The position numbers and the translations under genes are program-made. From Geranomyces variabilis (Eukaryota > Chytridiomycota > Chytridiomycetes > Spizellomycetales > Powellomycetaceae), in contig JADGJP010000022.1 in assembly GCA_027603065.1 (NCBI GenBank), forward strand, positions 248,001 to 312,000: a DNA stretch of 64,000 nt. The letters are read 5' to 3'. The notes under the pieces are model-generated. The model saw only the letters and a program-made list of their open reading frames with translations. It had not been told where the DNA came from and did no database searches. Numbering within the stretch: the stretch's first letter is position 1; every line of letters begins with the position of its first letter. Below, in pieces: positions 63,691 to 64,000 of this stretch.

Positions 63691-64000
63691 TCATCCCTGC
63701 TTTGCTAGAACCGCATCCGGCGCGTCATCGAGTGCAGTATCAAGGAAATGCGCGCTAGCTCGAAGAAAGACCGTCTCGTTCTTGAGACGATGAATCAAGA
63801 TGGTGCCAGGCGTATACTCGTGCGCCCAACCTTCCATGTAGCTAGGGTCGTCGTAAAATTCGCTATCCTCGCTAACCCAATTGCTGACCTGGTTGCCTTT
63901 TGCGAGCCACCAGGCCAGCGTAGCGTCTTCTTGCCCTACTTTGTTTTCCGCCGGGAACGGGTCTGCGCTGATCCACGCGACCATATCCCAGGACAACGCG
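63691..64000 (-). CDS. C-terminal part of a possible family-31-like glycosyltransferase (gene continues beyond the window)
   Basis: The frame is open from the right edge to a TGA at 63691, giving about 103 residues. The pattern SWDMVAWIS, then NKVGQEDATLAWWL, resembles the region after the DxD site in beta-1,3-galactosyltransferase-like (GT31) enzymes, where a Ser/Asp start, an E-D pair and a hydrophobic helix recur. The tail (EYTPGTILIHRLKNETVFL) would be the last strand and helix. The diagnostic DxD lies outside the window, so this is a resemblance and not a firm assignment. It is convergent with HAS1. Confidence 0.4.
   Translation of the reverse strand, partial: ALSWDMVAWISADPFPAENKVGQEDATLAWWLAKGNQVSNWVSEDSEFYDDPSYMEGWAHEYTPGTILIHRLKNETVFLRASAHFLDTALDDAPDAVLAKQG

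Noticed and set aside
1-64000. Complete transposons, LTR elements or virus-like genes
   Set aside because: I looked for reverse transcriptase, integrase, transposase and capsid motifs and paired terminal repeats and saw none; only the unassigned 58.7-59.5 kb segment remains possible.

Overview
This is a gene-dense stretch (about 54-55% GC by eye) of the nuclear genome of a small, flagellated opisthokont. The most likely source is a zoosporic (chytrid-like) fungus or a close relative. The protein set points to fungi: B12-independent methionine synthase, a peroxisomal multifunctional protein with two SDR domains in tandem, Ela1-type Elongin A, a Yta7-type bromodomain ATPase and Mgm1. Two genes normally tied to cilia are also present: EFHC1/Rib72 (three DM10 domains) and a C11orf65/MFI homologue. 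A parvin (integrin-adhesion adaptor) is present too, which is unexpected for a fungus, so a fungal relative or unicellular holozoan cannot be excluded. Introns are short (mostly 50-150 nt), begin GT and end AG, and most conserved genes have several. Exon joins below were made by reading frame and phase, and nearly all close exactly.

Layout. 1-9 kb: a C2H2 zinc-finger gene cut by the window edge, an intronless plasma-membrane-type Ca2+-ATPase, a doubtful small gene and EFHC1. 9-14 kb: Elongin A and guanine deaminase (both minus), a hypothetical gene whose 3' end runs into a 51-nt inverted duplication, a tandem array of truncated tRNA-Trp 5' halves ending in one intact tRNA-Trp(CCA), and an SRR1-domain protein. 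14-23 kb: Yta7/ATAD2, a poorly resolved stretch, the tRNA methyltransferase Dnmt2, and just behind it an array of seven imperfect hairpins. 23-36 kb: a large MYND-finger protein, KxDL (BORC/BLOC-1), eRF1, NOG1 and a peroxisomal SDR-SDR-SCP2 protein. 36-46 kb: alanyl-tRNA synthetase with a mitochondrial leader, Mgm1/OPA1 and Met6. 46-56 kb: an atypical zinc-ribbon SDR, a membrane-anchored acidic protein, glycerol-3-phosphate dehydrogenase, Elp4, parvin and a cytochrome b5-fused front-end desaturase. 57-64 kb: a 3-methyladenine DNA glycosylase with a 7-nt exon, a geneless stretch, C11orf65/MFI, the DEAD-box helicase Has1, and the 3' end of a possible glycosyltransferase.

The genes form no pathway cluster. 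Several deal with translation and ribosome assembly (eRF1, NOG1, Has1, AlaRS, Dnmt2, Elp4, tRNA-Trp), and many sit in divergent pairs that share promoters of 120-490 bp. I see no complete mobile element, no virus-like element and no CRISPR. The two most unusual structures are the hairpin array at 21648-22743 and the tRNA-half array at 12720-12980.
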